From contig CAMNDM010000005.1 in the NCBI GenBank assembly GCA_946535435.1, forward strand, positions 1-64,000: a stretch of 64,000 nucleotides of DNA. Direction: 5' to 3'. This document shows, one piece after another, positions 45,031 to 53,650 of the stretch. This DNA is from Physcocola sp002396385 (lineage in GTDB: Bacteria > Bacteroidota > Bacteroidia > Bacteroidales > Paludibacteraceae). Position numbers and translations under genes: made by a program. The notes beneath the pieces were generated by a model. The model was not told the DNA's origin. It did no database searches and saw only the letters and a program-made list of their open reading frames with translations. Numbering within the stretch: position 1 is the stretch's first letter; each line of letters opens with the position of its first letter.

Positions 45031-46533
45031 ATGAAAATTTTCAAGACTTCACAAATTAAGGATTTAGATAACTATACTATTGAACACGAACCCATTTCTT
45101 CTTTTGGATTAATGGGAAGAGCGGTTAAACGTTTATTTAACGAGATTCTACCCCTTATTGAAAACGAACGGAAAATTATTATAGTGGCCGGTCCTGGGAA
45201 CAATGGCGGAGACGCTCTTGTTCTCGCTAAATTGTTTCGTTTAATAAGCATACCGGTTGATGTATTCCTTTTCCATAACGGAAAACTTTCTAACGACTGC
45301 ATGCTGGCCAAAATAGAGTTGGAACAATTAGGAATCTCCATTCGGGAGAACTTAATAGAAGACCTAAAACCTACGTCTTCCAACTTAATAATTGATGGCC
45401 TATTTGGGGCTGGTTTGTCACGCAGTATCACTGGGTTATATGCGGACGTCATCCATTTGATAAATGCGTCTCACGCCGAAATTTGGGCTATAGATATCCC
45501 ATCTGGATTAATGGGGGAAGACAACAGTGCTAATAACGATGCTATCGTCAGAGCAAATAGAACTTTTACTTTCCAACAGCCTAAACTTTCGTTCTTCTTT
45601 GCCGAAAATGAAAAATTCGTGGGAACACTCCACGTAATCAACATTGGTTTACATCCTGATGCTATTGCAAAAACCGAAAGCAATTTCTTTTTTCTGGATA
45701 ATAACGATATAAAATTACATTCTAAACCCCGATTCTCACATAAGGGAACTTTCGGACATGGTCTTCTTATCGCAGGGAAATACGGGATGGCTGGAGCTGC
45801 CATATTGGCCAGCAGATCTGCTCTGCGAACAGGTATTGGTTTATTAACGACACATATACCTTCGCAAATATACGATATATTACAGATTTCTGTACCTGAG
45901 GCAATTACAAGCATTGACAACCATTCCTTATGTTTTAGTGGATTTAACGACACTACACGCTACTCTGCTATCGGTATTGGGCCCGGATTAGGGACTAACA
46001 TAGAAACATATAATGCCTTTGAACGTTTGTTAAAAACTTGCGGAAAGGGAAAGCCTATGGTTATTGATGCTGATGCCCTGAATATTATTGCAGAGCATAG
46101 AGAGTTGTTTAATTTGTTACCGGCTAACACTATTCTGACACCACATCCTAAAGAATTTGAACGCTTATGCGGTGCTTCTACTAATAGTTACGAACAATTG
46201 TGCCGAGGCTTGGATTTGGCTGACAAACACCAGATTATTGTTGTATTAAAGGGGGCTAACACTAGAATAATTCTACCAAATGGGAATGTGGTATTCAACA
46301 GTACCGGAAACCCAGGTATGGCCACCGCTGGAGCCGGAGATGTTCTTACTGGAATTATATTGTCTTTATTAGCTCAACATTATTCTCCAAATGAAGCCGC
46401 AACTTTCGGCGTTTACTTGCACGGACTTGCAGGCGACATTGCGGCACATAAATTAACGGAAGACAGTGTCACGGCATCTGACTTAATTGATAATCTTCCG
46501 GAAGCAATCAAGCAAACGAGAAACTATAAATAA
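45031..46533 (+). CDS. nnr: Bifunctional NAD(P)H-hydrate epimerase/dehydratase
   Basis: A 500-residue fusion. The N-terminal half is the epimerase (AGPGNNGGDALVLAKL), which converts between the R and S forms of hydrated NAD(P)H. The C-terminal half is the dehydratase (FGHGLLIAGKYGMAGAAILA, GTVVFNSTGNPGMATAGAGDVLTGI region) that restores NAD(P)H using ADP or ATP. I choose the ATG at 45031, one base after the preceding stop with GGAGG inside the upstream coding end. It is convergent with, and overlaps by 10 bases, the MBL gene. Confidence 0.95.
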   Translation: MKIFKTSQIKDLDNYTIEHEPISSFGLMGRAVKRLFNEILPLIENERKIIIVAGPGNNGGDALVLAKLFRLISIPVDVFLFHNGKLSNDCMLAKIELEQLGISIRENLIEDLKPTSSNLIIDGLFGAGLSRSITGLYADVIHLINASHAEIWAIDIPSGLMGEDNSANNDAIVRANRTFTFQQPKLSFFFAENEKFVGTLHVINIGLHPDAIAKTESNFFFLDNNDIKLHSKPRFSHKGTFGHGLLIAGKYGMAGAAILASRSALRTGIGLLTTHIPSQIYDILQISVPEAITSIDNHSLCFSGFNDTTRYSAIGIGPGLGTNIETYNAFERLLKTCGKGKPMVIDADALNIIAEHRELFNLLPANTILTPHPKEFERLCGASTNSYEQLCRGLDLADKHQIIVVLKGANTRIILPNGNVVFNSTGNPGMATAGAGDVLTGIILSLLAQHYSPNEAATFGVYLHGLAGDIAAHKLTEDSVTASDLIDNLPEAIKQTRNYK

Positions 46534-47201
46534 GGGTTATTTTCTCTTTCATATCCGATAGTCGATCTTTCACCATGTCCCGAAAATACGACTGTTTCGT
46601 CTGGAAGGCTTAATAATTGTTTCCTGATGCCTTCAACTAGCAATTTTTGCATCTCGGTTGGATTGCCTCCGGCCAAATCCGTTCTTCCAATACTACCCTT
46701 AAACAGTATATCTCCAACAAAAACACACAATTCTTTTCTATTTAAAAATGCCAAATGCCCTAATGTATGTCCGGGTATGTGCAGCACTTCTAGTTCGATA
46801 TCTTTTATAGAAACAGTTTCTCCTGCCTTTAGCAAATGGGCAAGTGGCAAAGCTTCTAATTTTTCTGAGAAAAACGACGATGTGAAAGAGCGACCTAACA
46901 AACCAAACATTTGGGCGTAAGTGCGCATATTTTCCAATAGGGGTTCATCTTGATCGCATGCCGACGCTCCTATTCCAAATGTATCTTCTATATACCGGTT
47001 CCCTAAAATATGGTCAACATGTAAATGCGTATTTAAAACATGCTTTATGGATAAATGCTCTTCTTTCACATACTGGTAAAATGCATCACGCTCAGAGTCA
47101 TAACAAAATCCTGGATCGATAACAATCGCTTCGTTCGAGTCATTTGACAACACATAACATTGTTCTGCAAAGTCGTTGCATGTAAAACACTTTACTATCA
47201 T
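46524..47201 (-). CDS. MBL-fold hydrolase, glyoxalase II-like (YcbL type)
   Basis: A 225-residue metallo-hydrolase with two-metal motif THLHVDHILGN, an early VIDPGF, the HIPGHTLGHLAF segment and the late FSGHGERSTIG. Its short form matches the YcbL/GloB2 group, which hydrolyses glutathione- or related thioesters; glutathione use is not assured in this phylum. The start overlaps the pcm stop by 4 bases. Confidence 0.88.
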   Translation of the reverse strand: MIVKCFTCNDFAEQCYVLSNDSNEAIVIDPGFCYDSERDAFYQYVKEEHLSIKHVLNTHLHVDHILGNRYIEDTFGIGASACDQDEPLLENMRTYAQMFGLLGRSFTSSFFSEKLEALPLAHLLKAGETVSIKDIELEVLHIPGHTLGHLAFLNRKELCVFVGDILFKGSIGRTDLAGGNPTEMQKLLVEGIRKQLLSLPDETVVFSGHGERSTIGYERENNPYL

Positions 47202-47854
47202 ATTTCAATCGGTTTATCATCAATTCCTTTTAAAAAAGGAACAAATTCACATTTTTCTTTCTTCTCCTGTCGAAATTCACACTCGGAAAGCCTCGTTATC
47301 TTATATATGTGCATTTGTTCATCACCAAACGGAAGTACCATAATCCCGCCTATTTTCAACTGTTTTAACAATGTCTGTGGCATTTCTGAGGCTCCAGCAG
47401 TAACAATTATTTTGTCAAACGGCGCTTTTAATGGCAATCCCTCATATCCGTCTCCACAATAACAATCTACTTTATACCCTAATTTATGAAGTCTTTTTGT
47501 TACAATCGCATAAAGTTCTTTCTGACGTTCAATTGTACAGACATGCGCCCCCATCTCGCATAAGACTGCTGTCTGGTAGCCCGAACCTGTTCCTATTTCT
47601 AGCACATGGTTTCCTTTTTCCAGATCCAATAGCTCTGTTTGCAATGCGACTGTATACGGATGCGATATAGTCTGACCACATCCGATTGGATATGCTTTAT
47701 TCTCGTAGGCGAAAGATGCCAGCGATTCGGGCATAAACATCTGCCTGGGTACTTTTTCTAATGCGGCTAATACGGCTTCATTGCATATCTTGGTACGCAA
47801 CATCATACACATCGATTTCCTTCTCGCCACATATATCGGAGTGTCGGTTATCAT
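47198..47854 (-). CDS. pcm: Protein-L-isoaspartate O-methyltransferase
   Basis: Pcm methylates isoaspartyl residues in aged proteins to start their repair. The 218-residue protein has the family motifs PIGCGQTISHPYTVALQTELL and VLEIGTGSGYQTAVLCEMG (SAM binding), then VTAGASEMPQ. It is coupled by overlap to the MBL gene and lies 15 bases after rsmG. Confidence 0.94.
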   Translation of the reverse strand: MITDTPIYVARRKSMCMMLRTKICNEAVLAALEKVPRQMFMPESLASFAYENKAYPIGCGQTISHPYTVALQTELLDLEKGNHVLEIGTGSGYQTAVLCEMGAHVCTIERQKELYAIVTKRLHKLGYKVDCYCGDGYEGLPLKAPFDKIIVTAGASEMPQTLLKQLKIGGIMVLPFGDEQMHIYKITRLSECEFRQEKKEKCEFVPFLKGIDDKPIEI

Positions 47855-47869
47855 TCGCTGATTCTGTTT

Positions 47870-48496
47870 TTAGCCCATATAAGGTACATAAACGACCTTT
47901 TTTTCTTTAAAGTAATCTTCTTCGTAATAACTGGAAATATCAAATATAGAAGACAGCGACTTAAACTTGTCTATTTCGCGTTCCAACTCTCCACCTTTCA
48001 AACATATCCAACCGTTTGGAAGGACATTTTGCTGAACTTTTTCGATATTTTTTTTAGTTATGCGGATAATGTCCCCTAACGGCATAACGGCACGGCTAAC
48101 TACAAAATCGAATTTTAATTTGAGTTCTTCCGCCCTGCAATGCATTGTAGTTACATTCTTCAATCCAATAGCACTTGCAATTTCGCTTGCCACTTTTACC
48201 TTTTTACCAATGGAATCAACCAAATAAAATGAAGACGTTGGAAATAGTATTGCCAATGGAATACCGGGAAAACCACCTCCCGTACCAACATCCAACAAAC
48301 TTGTCCCCTCTTTAAAAGTTAAAACTCTAGATATGGCCAAAGAATGTAAGACATGATGTTCATACAGATTATCAATATCTTTTCTTGAAATAACATTTAT
48401 CTTGTTATTCCAGTCATGATACAACTCGTCTAAAGCAGCAAACTGCTGAAGCTGTATTTCTGTCAGGTCTTTATAGTATTTTTTTATAAGTTCCAT
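47870..48496 (-). CDS. rsmG: 16S rRNA (guanine527-N7)-methyltransferase
   Basis: A 208-residue SAM-dependent methyltransferase: HHVLHSLAISRVL, then LDVGTGGGFPGIPLAILFP, and the late VSRAVMPLGDI segment with the conserved Arg. It modifies G527 near the decoding centre; loss gives low-level streptomycin resistance in other bacteria. It starts 2 bases after the DUF3298 gene. Confidence 0.95.
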   Translation of the reverse strand: MELIKKYYKDLTEIQLQQFAALDELYHDWNNKINVISRKDIDNLYEHHVLHSLAISRVLTFKEGTSLLDVGTGGGFPGIPLAILFPTSSFYLVDSIGKKVKVASEIASAIGLKNVTTMHCRAEELKLKFDFVVSRAVMPLGDIIRITKKNIEKVQQNVLPNGWICLKGGELEREIDKFKSLSSIFDISSYYEEDYFKEKKVVYVPYMG

Positions 48497-48498
48497 AA

Positions 48499-49326
48499 CT
48501 ACTCTTTAATAAAGTCTCTTATAATTGTGTTTTGCTTTAATGCTATAACCAACTCGGGGTAATCTAACTTTACTTTGATTATCCCCAATCCGTTAAGGGC
48601 TATATCGCCTGGGTTATAAATAAAAGTAATTCCTTTGTCGTCAATGCTGAAATTCTGACTGGGACAAATCTCGTCTTCCTCAAAAAAGCCATTCGAAGAC
48701 AAACTATCACACCTAAATTGTAATTTCAGTTTTTCGATTATACAAGGGGTTAAAATGCTTTCATAATCGTCTGTAAATAGATCATTCAATCCAATTATAC
48801 GGCCTTCTTTTACATTTATATTGATTGAACGGATATAAACTGAATGTTGAGTCCGTTCCATATTGGATTGACTTTCTGCCTGATAACATACGATTCCATT
48901 TTCTGAGAATGTTACCGATCCTTTCATCGTTATTTTCCAATTGAAAGAATTCGGTACAATATTACCCTCTGTCAGCGTGTCTTTTATAAGGCTGTACTCC
49001 TTTTCTAGCGACTTATAATCGTTCACACATTTCTCTACATATTGATTTAGTATTGAAGAAGGTGCAAGTGACACTGTATCATAACCAATAAAAATAGAGG
49101 ATATTAGTTTTTGCATTTGCAACAACACCACTTTATTCGGACAACTAACTGGTATTTCTGCTAATGCAGAGACTTCTAGGTATGGACTGTTAACTGACGA
49201 TGACAAATGGTACAATGTGTCTTTTTTGAATGTGTCAAACTTCACTTCCTTCGAACCATCGTCTTTTATACCATTGCATGCGGCTCCCAATAGTAGAATT
49301 AAAAAGATAAGTGTATATTTCACCAT
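48499..49326 (-). CDS. RsiV/DUF3298-type lipoprotein
   Basis: A 275-residue lipoprotein (leader VKYTLIFLILLLGAAC). The mature part follows the DUF4163-DUF3298 layout also found in RsiV: NSPYLEVSALAEIPV at the start, QHSVYIRSININVKEGRIIGLNDLF in the middle and ITFIYNPGDIALNGLGIIKVKLDY near the end. Unlike RsiV it has no cytoplasmic anti-sigma segment, so it acts outside the cell membrane; ligand unknown. It leads the operon with rsmG, pcm and the MBL gene. A TATCTTTG box is just upstream. Confidence 0.85.
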   Translation of the reverse strand: MVKYTLIFLILLLGAACNGIKDDGSKEVKFDTFKKDTLYHLSSSVNSPYLEVSALAEIPVSCPNKVVLLQMQKLISSIFIGYDTVSLAPSSILNQYVEKCVNDYKSLEKEYSLIKDTLTEGNIVPNSFNWKITMKGSVTFSENGIVCYQAESQSNMERTQHSVYIRSININVKEGRIIGLNDLFTDDYESILTPCIIEKLKLQFRCDSLSSNGFFEEDEICPSQNFSIDDKGITFIYNPGDIALNGLGIIKVKLDYPELVIALKQNTIIRDFIKE

Positions 49327-49343
49327 ATATTCTATTTATAAAA

Positions 49344-49351
49344 CAAAGATA
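49344..49351 (-). promoter_or_regulatory. -7 element for the DUF3298-rsmG operon
   Basis: TATCTTTG on the minus strand, 17 bases before the DUF3298 ATG. No -33 TTTG is seen at 19-21 bases. Confidence 0.45.
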
Positions 49352-49403
49352 GACAAAAATAATTCTGACTTATTGCTCTCTTCTTCAAGTTTTATTATAA
49401 AAA

Positions 49404-49431
49404 AAGAGAATTACATTTACGTAATCCTCTT
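49404..49431 (-). terminator. dapA terminator
   Basis: AAGAGAATTAC pairs with GTAATCCTCTT (one mismatch) around a 6-base loop. On the minus strand it lies 21 bases after the dapA stop and runs into a long T-tract. Confidence 0.8.
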
Positions 49432-49452
49432 CTTTCTATAAAATTACCTTGA

Positions 49453-50346
49453 TTAATACTTTATATTTAAAGAGTCTAATACGTCTCTTATCCTTTCATA
49501 TGTTGTAATTCGGGTTGGAACTAATGGCAAACGGAGTTTATTCTCTACATAACCCATCAAATTCAACATACACTTAACCCCGGCCGGGTTTCCATCAACA
49601 AACAAAAGGTCAAACAATTCAGTGAATTTTTGGTGAATAACACGAGCTGATTCATAATCACCCTGTAACCCCAAACGTACCATACGGCTGAATTCTTTTG
49701 GAAAAGCATTCCCTATTACTGATATAACGCCAACTGCACCCATTGTTATTAATGGATAAGTTATACCGTCATCGCCAGAAATGACATTAAAAGAGTCTGG
49801 TTTATTCTTTATGATATCATTTATCTGCACTATATTTCCCGAGGCTTCTTTTATACCAACAATATTGCTGTGCGCTTTTGCCAGTCTTACCGTAGTAGCT
49901 GCTGTCATGTTCACACCCGTACGGCCTGGTACATTATAAAGAATAACAGGAACAGGCGATGCTTCCGCAATTGCACTGAAATGCTGGAACATTCCTTCTT
50001 GCGATGGTTTATTGTAATAAGGCACAATTGAAAGAATTGCATCTATTCCGTCAAATCGGCGAGTTTTTAATTCCTTAACAATAGCACTGGTGTTATTACC
50101 TCCCAAGCCAAGCACAATAGGCACTCGTCCGTTGACTTTTGCAATGACAAACTCTAATACCTCTTTTCTCTCTTCTTCTGAAAGAGTGGGTGTTTCTCCC
50201 GATGTTCCCAATGCCACTATATAATCAACATCGTTTTGAAGTTGATAGTCCAACAAGCGGCCTAACGCTTCAAAATCAACGCTTCCATCTTCTTTAAACG
50301 GAGTGATTAGGGCTATACCCATCCCCCTGAATTTTGTGTCTATCAT
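49453..50346 (-). CDS. dapA: 4-hydroxy-tetrahydrodipicolinate synthase
   Basis: DapA condenses pyruvate with aspartate semialdehyde, committing to lysine and diaminopimelate for the cell wall. The 297-residue TIM barrel has ALGTSGETPTLSEEER, YNVPGRTGVN with the catalytic Tyr, and IVGIKEASGN with the Schiff-base Lys. A TAATTTTG box at 50384-50377 is the likely -7 element; the gene appears to be transcribed alone. Confidence 0.96.
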   Translation of the reverse strand: MIDTKFRGMGIALITPFKEDGSVDFEALGRLLDYQLQNDVDYIVALGTSGETPTLSEEERKEVLEFVIAKVNGRVPIVLGLGGNNTSAIVKELKTRRFDGIDAILSIVPYYNKPSQEGMFQHFSAIAEASPVPVILYNVPGRTGVNMTAATTVRLAKAHSNIVGIKEASGNIVQINDIIKNKPDSFNVISGDDGITYPLITMGAVGVISVIGNAFPKEFSRMVRLGLQGDYESARVIHQKFTELFDLLFVDGNPAGVKCMLNLMGYVENKLRLPLVPTRITTYERIRDVLDSLNIKY

Positions 50347-50376
50347 TTGTTAAAGACGTATAAATCCTATTTTCTT

Positions 50377-50384
50377 CAAAATTA
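50377..50384 (-). promoter_or_regulatory. -7 element for dapA
   Basis: TAATTTTG on the minus strand, 30 bases before the ATG. A TTTG lies upstream but closer than the usual spacing. Confidence 0.4.
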
Positions 50385-50437
50385 CAAAAAATTAAACAAA
50401 TATCGTTTGTTATCAGGGCCTAATTACAAAAAGAGCG

Positions 50438-52432
50438 CTACTCTATCATTTTCTCAAAATCGGACTCTGATATAATCGGTATACCCAATTTTTGCGCTTT
50501 TTCCAATTTTGACGCTCCCATCTTTTCGCCCGCTAGCACATAATTTGTTTTAGAAGAGATAGATGATACGTTAGTGCCTCCGTTCTGTTCAATTAGTATT
50601 TTCAATTCGTCGCGCGAATGACGCTCAAAGACACCACTTATAATAATCGATTTTCCCTCTAGCTTATTTGTTGTGTTTTCTTCTGTCTTGGCCAATTCGA
50701 ATTGTACCCCGGCCATCTTCAACCTGTTAATCATCTCCAGATTGGCAGGTTCCTTGAAGTATTGTATAACACTTTCCGCTATGGTGTCTCCAACATCGTT
50801 TACCTCCATCAGTTCATCATAAGTAGCAGCCTTTAGGCTTTCGATAGACTTGAACGACTTGGCCAGTTTCTTTGCCATTACCACGCCTACATTCCGGATA
50901 CTTAATGCATTTAAAACACTCTCAAATGGGGTCTTCTTCGATTCCGAAATACTGTCAATAAGGTTTTGGGCACTCTTTTCTCCCAATCGTTCCAACTGCT
51001 GCAAATCGCTGGCTTTTAAATCATACAAATCGGCCGAATTACGTACTAGGCCATTGCGGAACAATAGGTCGATAGTTTCAGAGCCTATGTTGATATTCAT
51101 CGCCTTACGTGATACGAAATACTCTATTTTTCCCTTAATTTGCGTCGGACAACCAGTACTGTTCGGACAATACCAAGCAGCTTCCCCTGGTATACGGACT
51201 AAGGTAGCTCCGCAATCGGGACAAGTGGTAGGAAATTGGACTTTAGGACCTAACTGGTTACTTCTCTGTGTGGTATCAACACCTACTATCTTTGGTATTA
51301 TCTCGCCTCCTTTTTCTACATACACCATATCGCCGATATGGAAATCGAAATTATCGATGTTATCTGCATTATATAAAGACGCCCTTTTCACTATGGTCCC
51401 CGCCAATTGTACGGGATTCAAATTTGCAACAGGTGTTATCGCTCCTGTTCTTCCAACCTGGTAGGAGACCTCGTTCAAACGAGTACACTCTCTTTCTGCT
51501 TGAAATTTGTAGGCTATAGCCCAACGAGGGGTCTTAGCGGTGTAACCTAAACGTTTCTGTTGCGCTATGGAATTCACCTTCAGAACAATTCCATCGGTTG
51601 CAACAGGCAAATTTTTTCGCTCTACATCCCAATACTTTATATATTCATAAACTTCATTCAATGAAGTACACACTTTTGTGTGTTCTGATATTTTGAACCC
51701 CCAAGACTTGGCAATTTTCAAGTTTTCATAATGTGTTGCTGCCGGCAACTCTTCTCCTAACATATAATACAGGTACGAATCTAACTTTCGGCGAGATACT
51801 TCTGCTGAATTTTGAAGTTTTATTGTGCCAGACGCTGCGTTACGCGGATTTGCAAAGACAAGATCACCTAGCGCCTGACGTTCTTCGTTCAAGCGTTCAA
51901 ATTCTTTCCATGGCATTAAAACTTCGCCACGCATTTCAAACTCATTAGGATATTCTCCTTTCAATTTTAAAGGTATAGCTCGAATAGTTTTTGCATTGGC
52001 TGTTATATCATCTCCCTTTTCTCCATCTCCTCGAGTAACCGCTTGTACTAAAACACCATTCTTATAAGTTATAGAGATGGAGGTTCCATCAAACTTTAAT
52101 TCGCAGACAATCTCGAAAGGCTCGTTCAACAATTTTTGAACTCTGTTATAAAAATCGCCAACTTCCGCTTCCGAGTAAGTGTTTCCCAATGACAACATTG
52201 GATATTTATGCGGAATCTGCTTGAATTCGTTACTGATGTCACTGCCAACTCGCTGCGTTGGCGAGTTCGGATCATAATATTCAGGATGTTGGTTTTCTAA
52301 CAGCTGTAATTCCTTTAACTTACAATCAAATTCATAGTCACTGATAGTAGGGCTAGATAAAACATAGTAATTATAATTGTGTATATCTAACTCCTTACGT
52401 AGTCCTTCTATTTGTTCTTTTACTCCTGCCAT
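50438..52432 (-). CDS. ligA: NAD-dependent DNA ligase
   Basis: LigA seals nicks in replication and repair, using NAD. The 664-residue protein has the standard order: Ia domain (NYYVLSSPTISDYEFD), adenylation domain with the AMP-accepting Lys in CELKFDGTSI, OB fold, a four-cysteine zinc finger (CPDCG ... YCPNSTGC), helix-hairpin-helix repeats and a C-terminal BRCT domain (GKSIIISGVFERHSRDELK). It lies 59 bases downstream of the XRE regulator gene. Confidence 0.97.
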   Translation of the reverse strand: MAGVKEQIEGLRKELDIHNYNYYVLSSPTISDYEFDCKLKELQLLENQHPEYYDPNSPTQRVGSDISNEFKQIPHKYPMLSLGNTYSEAEVGDFYNRVQKLLNEPFEIVCELKFDGTSISITYKNGVLVQAVTRGDGEKGDDITANAKTIRAIPLKLKGEYPNEFEMRGEVLMPWKEFERLNEERQALGDLVFANPRNAASGTIKLQNSAEVSRRKLDSYLYYMLGEELPAATHYENLKIAKSWGFKISEHTKVCTSLNEVYEYIKYWDVERKNLPVATDGIVLKVNSIAQQKRLGYTAKTPRWAIAYKFQAERECTRLNEVSYQVGRTGAITPVANLNPVQLAGTIVKRASLYNADNIDNFDFHIGDMVYVEKGGEIIPKIVGVDTTQRSNQLGPKVQFPTTCPDCGATLVRIPGEAAWYCPNSTGCPTQIKGKIEYFVSRKAMNINIGSETIDLLFRNGLVRNSADLYDLKASDLQQLERLGEKSAQNLIDSISESKKTPFESVLNALSIRNVGVVMAKKLAKSFKSIESLKAATYDELMEVNDVGDTIAESVIQYFKEPANLEMINRLKMAGVQFELAKTEENTTNKLEGKSIIISGVFERHSRDELKILIEQNGGTNVSSISSKTNYVLAGEKMGASKLEKAQKLGIPIISESDFEKMIE

Positions 52433-52491
52433 CTTATACTTAGATATTAAACCTATACAAAAGTATATTAACTCAGCAGAAAAGCAAAATT

Positions 52492-53046
52492 CTAAAGTTT
52501 ACATTTGGTCATATCATATTCTTCGAAAGTTTTATCGCTATAATAGATGATGATTTTTTCGATAGAACGCTGCTGGCTTGCACTTGCACCATTATTCGGT
52601 TTTACCGTATTTGTATTTACTACTGAAGATGCAACTGTCGTTTTATCTATAGAGGGTAAAACTTCTGGTTTGCTATACGTTTCAGGTTTACTACTAAGCG
52701 ACACAGAACTTGTATTGTTTAACGCCACGGCATCTGTTTTTTCTGGTCCATCATCGGTGTGAAGAGGAAATAATTCATCTGTATGACGTTTAAAAGAGGA
52801 AAAAGAGCTATTAATTTGTTTATTCTCTGTGCTTTGAAGCATATTTCCTTCGCCAAGAAGAATCCACTGAAAACTAATTTCAGGAAATGACATATTTATT
52901 TTTTTCGCAATAGCAGCTGTAAAACTCGTCTTTTCATTTTTTAAATTAGATATGGTGGCAGGTGCAACTCCCACTGTTTCAGCAAAATCGCCTGCTTTCA
53001 TATTACAATACTCCAAGATGGCTATTATTCTTTCACTATTGCTCAT
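52492..53046 (-). CDS. XRE-family DNA-binding regulator
   Basis: A 184-residue protein. Residues 1-65 form a lambda-repressor-type helix-turn-helix domain (MKAGDFAETVGVAPATISNLKN, TAAIAKKINMSFP), followed by ISFQWILLGEGNM, a sequence common in phage-like CI-type regulators of this phylum. The remainder is Ser/Thr-rich and low in structure, ending EKIIIYYSDKTFEEYDMTKC. There is no peptidase motif for SOS cleavage. A 600-base AT-rich gap with repeats lies upstream. Whether it controls itself, ligA or something lost is unknown. Confidence 0.85.
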   Translation of the reverse strand: MSNSERIIAILEYCNMKAGDFAETVGVAPATISNLKNEKTSFTAAIAKKINMSFPEISFQWILLGEGNMLQSTENKQINSSFSSFKRHTDELFPLHTDDGPEKTDAVALNNTSSVSLSSKPETYSKPEVLPSIDKTTVASSVVNTNTVKPNNGASASQQRSIEKIIIYYSDKTFEEYDMTKCKL

Positions 53047-53072
53047 ATCCCTTAATTTTTTTTAAATCTACA

Positions 53073-53080
53073 CAAAATTA
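53073..53080 (-). promoter_or_regulatory. -7 element for the XRE regulator gene
   Basis: TAATTTTG on the minus strand, 26 bases before the ATG. The first copy of the AAATATAAATTCAT repeat begins 2 bases upstream of it, where a bound protein would block polymerase. Confidence 0.4.
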
Positions 53081-53082
53081 AT

Positions 53083-53180
53083 AAATATAAATTCATCAGT
53101 CAATATAAATATAAATTAATTTTCGTAAATATATTATCTTTATAAAGATAAATTGCGGTAATTTGGAAATATAAATTCAT
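53083..53180. repeat. Two direct copies of AAATATAAATTCAT upstream of the XRE gene
   Basis: The 14-base word AAATATAAATTCAT occurs exactly at 53083-53096 and 53167-53180, 84 bases apart, about eight helical turns. Related words (AATATAAATATAAATT near 53102, AAATATAAATCTG near 53493, TATAAATTTCAG near 53461) are scattered through the same gap. This could be an operator array for the neighbouring regulator. The base composition is so AT-rich that some near-matches are expected by chance. Confidence 0.45.
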
Positions 53181-53598
53181 ATCTATAAATCAAGTTTATA
53201 AATAAAAAAGGGGAGTTAAACTCTTATGAATACGCTGATAATTATATTAATCTTTTTATTCCAAGTGATTAGATGTGGTTTTATAAATAAAAAGTTTATC
53301 ATATAGTATAAGTTTATATCATATAAGGTAAATGCTTACATATCAATATATAATATAAACTTAATTCAATCTAATATTACAATTAATGGCGGAATTTAAT
53401 CCGAAAAACAGCATTTACACATAAATCTATATAAAAACATTATATTTTTACATTAAAGTGTATAAATTTCAGTGTTTTACATTATTCTTATGAAATATAA
53501 ATCTGTTTATTAAAATAAATTTATTGTTTTTAAATGGATATAGCTCGATGATTTATTTTTATAAACTAGTACGACTTCTTTATTTAATTATATAAAAT
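53181..53598. other. AT-rich gap between the XRE gene and the peptidase terminator
   Basis: This 0.4-kb stretch is markedly richer in A and T than the rest of the window and has no long frame on either strand. It holds a possible 26-codon hydrophobic ORF (listed separately), several TATAAA-type words and some imperfect palindromes. I see no tRNA, no transposase remnant and no cluster of TTATCCACA-like DnaA boxes. Confidence 0.6.
53226..53306 (+). CDS. Possible 26-residue hydrophobic peptide
   Basis: ATG 53226 opens a 26-codon frame ending TAG 53304-53306. The peptide has a hydrophobic core (LIIILIFLFQVI) and a short basic tail (NKKF). GGGGAG at 53210-53215 is a well-placed ribosome site, unusual here, and GAGT/ACTC can fold it into a small hairpin just before the start. 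This layout resembles type I toxins and other tiny membrane peptides. AT-rich DNA yields Ile/Leu/Phe-rich frames by chance, so the support is weak. Confidence 0.2.
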   Translation: MNTLIIILIFLFQVIRCGFINKKFII

Positions 53599-53630
53599 AA
53601 CGGGTGATTCATAAATATGAATCACCCGTT
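53599..53630 (-). terminator. Terminator of the M3 peptidase gene
   Basis: AACGGGTGATTCATA and its complement form a perfect 15-bp palindrome with two central bases, 20 bases after the peptidase stop on the minus strand. Confidence 0.85.
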
Positions 53631-53650
53631 TATTAATATGAATTTTTATA

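Noticed and set aside
52492..53046. Prophage remnant around the XRE regulator
   Set aside because: No integrase, structural gene or att-like repeat is present; the neighbours are ligA and a peptidase.
53047..53650. Chromosomal replication origin in the AT-rich gap
   Set aside because: No cluster of TTATCCACA-like DnaA boxes, no dnaA or other origin-linked gene nearby, and the flanking genes run the same way.
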